DNA of 64,000 bases. It comes from Salarias fasciatus. Lineage: Eukaryota > Chordata > Actinopteri > Blenniiformes > Blenniidae. The stretch lies in assembly GCF_902148845.1 (NCBI RefSeq), contig NC_043760.1, positions 9,295,822 through 9,359,821 of the forward strand, given 5' to 3'. The translations under genes and the position numbers were made by a program. This document shows, one piece after another, positions 61,481-64,000 of the stretch. The notes beneath the pieces were generated by a model. That model saw only the letters and a program-made list of their open reading frames with translations. It made no database searches and was not told where the DNA came from. Each line of letters begins with the position of its first letter. Position 1 is the stretch's first letter.

Positions 61481-62788
61481 AAAGAAGAAACTAAAAACAT
61501 TCTAAAATCATATTGAATACAGTGTATCTACAAGGCAGCAGGGTTCTACATGTAAAAACTAGTGCAAATATTCTCAAGTATGTGTTATTTTGCAGCAGTT
61601 ACTGAGTCTGTAGGATTGCAGAGGACAGACTGGATGTTGTGGAGGGTGTTCCTGTGAATCTTCCTGAGCTTTCGCAGGACGTACGACCTCTGCCGGGCCT
61701 TGTTCTGTTCAGAGGCTATGTGGGGGGTCCAGACACTGTTGAGGCTGTGCTTGTTCCTGGTTTGTCATAAAAATGAGACGATTTGAATAAAGAATCTTCA
61801 AGAACCATATTTCGGTTGTTTTTCTCACTCGACTGCTTTATTGTGTTTTTGAAAAATGTGATGTGAAAAATCTGTATGAGCAGATGTGAACTTTGAAAGG
61901 AAAATGTTAATAAGAATAGTTAGTTTTGTGATTCAGTGTTTGGTTTTCCTTGAACATCAATGAGTCATACGTTCACTCTTCACTGTTTTTACCCTACATA
62001 AGAAAAATGCTTCTTGCTTTCATACAACACATACCTGCAGAAACACAATGTCTGAAAACTTTTGTCTGGAGCATGTTTTGAAACTGATTATATTCATCAG
62101 TCATGTGTTTCTCAAACAGAATATTGAGTTGAAACAATCCAAAGACACATCTTTTAAAGTTCATCGAAACACTGTCTGTTGTAATGTTGAAACTGGAGAA
62201 CCAGGATGTCACTGAACTCCACTCCTTCCATTCCTCTAATCCAAGTCCTGCTGGCAAATTGACCAAAATCAACATTAAGATTATTTCTTCCATACTGGCC
62301 AGAATAATTAATGTATTAAATGTGCTGTCAACAGGAAAACCATTTTTAATGACAAAGTTAGAAACAGAATTTGCCAAATCCTTTAAGAAACATTACCAAA
62401 ATTATCACTGACATCTTTCTGGAAAATTGGCAACCAATCAGAAATTGTGGGTATTGTCTCTCATTCAAATATTTGTTTACATGTTTATGATCATTAAATT
62501 GAAAAGACACATGCAGTACAATCCATTTTAACAGGGGTGTCAAACTGAATCCCAAAAGGCTCAGTATCCTGCCAGCTTTAGATGTTTCTCTGCTTCAGCA
62601 CACCTGAATATCATATTAAAGTTATCTTCAAGCTTGAACAAAAAGCCTAATCAGGAGCCGCTCATCGCAATCAGCTGCGTTGAGACCTGAAACATGCCTG
62701 CAGTTCCACCTCTGTCCTATAGATGTCAGTATGAAGCAGAACTTCGTTTGTGATCCTCCTCCAGCTGGGAGAAGAAGAAGCAGTTTTA

Positions 62789-63023
62789 ATGGCGGCTGGT
62801 GGGAGCTGTGTTGTTGTGTCTCACAGAGGAAATATTTCATCCCCCACAGCAACAATGACTTCAGTTGAGGCTTTTAGAGAGTTTATCAATGAAAGACTGT
62901 CTGCTGCTGCTGGAGAAATATTCAGCGTGTTTGAGCAAACCATCGTCGAGTACGAGGGGGAGATTTGTCGCCAGAACAAACTGCTGGAAATCTTGAAACC
63001 GCAAATCAAGTTACGGAGAACCG
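62789..63023 (+). CDS. First coding exon of a further ZNF gene
   Basis: Encodes MAAGGSCVVVSHRGNISSPT, then TSVEAFREFINERLSAAAGE and the coiled helix to LRRT, with donor GTAAGG in phase 1; same length (235 bases) and nearly the same sequence as exon 1 of gene C. The rest of the gene should lie beyond the right edge of the window. It is the second copy in the tandem duplication. Confidence 0.75.
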
Positions 63024-63145
63024 GTAAGGAGCAGTCTGGATGAACATGAATGTCAATCGTGGAGGATTAGCTATCGTCATGAGGGTGTTTGGTTTATTCG
63101 AAGTGAGACAGAAGCAGGATTTGTGTTTGTTGTGGCAGCGGCAGC

Positions 63146-63560
63146 TCGTCGTGGCATTTTGTTGTAGTATTTTCTGACTCCCCAGAAAAATCCATCTCCC
63201 ACTCCACCCGGTTTTCTGTTTTACTGCGGTGTGTCGTTTTACAGTTCAGTGTGATTAAGAACCGAAAATTAAACATGTTTTTCCCTGTTAAATAGGATTA
63301 GGGGGGCACAGTAACCATGTTTCTCCTCTTCTCCTCTGCATGTCCACCACTGGTGGGTCATCCCAGGAAATGATGAATGCTCGGCTTCACTCGTATCATA
63401 TGTTTCATGTTATCTTCTAAATCACACTGAACTGTGAAACGACAAACAGCAGTAACTGTACATCAGAAAACCAGGTGAAGTGGCCACGAAGTGAAACCTA
63501 AGCCGCGTTCACGTGAAGGGGAGTCAGAAAATACTGCAACACCGGTGTTGTGCCAAGGTG
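63146..63560. repeat. Inverted duplication downstream of the last ZNF exon
   Basis: The left arm about 63155-63255 (GTAGTATTTTCTGACTCCCC, 'ggttttctg', TGTCGTTTTACAGTTCAGTG) recurs inversely at about 63427-63545 (ACTGAACTGTGAAACGACA, 'cagaaaacc', 'ggggagtcagaaaatac'). The homologous site after gene C exon 1 (54015-54140) has only one arm, so the second arm was added after duplication. Confidence 0.7.
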
Positions 63561-64000
63561 TTCGTGGGATGGGACTCCACGCTTAACAATGACAAGTACT
63601 GTCATTCAGATTGTTGTATGGATGTAGTGAGTGTTACCATTTTCCTGTTTATTTTTCATTGTACATAATTAATATATCAATATAAACAAGTCCATTGTTT
63701 GAAATGCTTAGTTTTTCCAACTTTTGTCCTTTGTCACACTGTGTAGAGCCATAAGAACCTGATCAGACAAAGAATAAGTAGTCTTCATAAGTATTGCTCA
63801 ATCTCTCTTCATACCATGCTCATACGTTGAGTTTTGATTGCTCTTTGGGATATTTTTTCTTATATTAGCCTTCTACTGTTATTTACGATCATCCGGAAGA
63901 TCTATCCACACTTTCAAAATAAAAGCACGTTTCCATCCAAACACGAACTTCAAAACTTTTCTTTTTGAGAGAAAGTCCAGCCCAATAATAATAATAATAA
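63561..64000. other. No gene seen; ends in (AAT)n
   Basis: AT-rich right edge without a frame. Six AAT-type units at 63983-64000. Confidence 0.5.

Overview
This looks like a teleost fish nuclear genome window, probably a percomorph. It has spliced vertebrate genes, Tc1-, hAT-, L2-, RTE- and L1/Tx1-type elements in fish style, long (GT)n microsatellites, and C2H2 zinc-finger (ZNF) genes with the helical N-terminal domain common in teleost ZNF proteins. No tRNA, rRNA or CRISPR array was recognised.

Layout. Positions 1-12400 are mostly transposon debris: a deleted Tc1 element, an L2-type LINE interrupting an older repeat, an RTE-like LINE, L1/Tx1 fragments, and a jockey/CR1-group LINE beside an unclassified repeat. 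Positions 12570-16820 (-) carry ZNF gene A, three exons and eight fingers; a stray copy of its exon 2 lies at 10410. Positions 17000-27700 are gene-poor and rich in microsatellites, SINE-like repeats and MITEs. Positions 27775-36197 (+) hold two conserved host genes head to tail, steap3 (six-helix ferrireductase) and c2orf76 (UPF0538); the same pair is adjacent in human, which supports the steap3 call. Nup107 (37934-44764, -) converges on them and resolves into about 26 exons. Positions 46150-47500 hold two related first exons of an unrecognised family. From 49291 to the end is a second ZNF cluster (+): gene B (decayed, 49291-52031), gene C (53625-59445, apparently intact, three fingers) and the first exon of a further gene (62789-63023). 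These were made by tandem duplication, with a Ty3/gypsy fossil and a hAT element (exact 8-bp target duplication) inserted among them.

How parts work together. Steap3 and Nup107 are housekeeping proteins (endosomal metal reduction; nuclear pore Y complex). The ZNF genes share a modular design: every internal junction is phase 1, so the middle exon can be gained or lost without breaking the frame. The most testable new observations are three. Inverted repeats about 250-285 bp long flank exon 3 of steap3, a layout that favours exon circularisation. A MITE ending in (TG)12 is jammed against the acceptor of the heme-binding exon 4 of steap3. Two tandem look-alike first exons of unknown type lie near the nup107 5' end.
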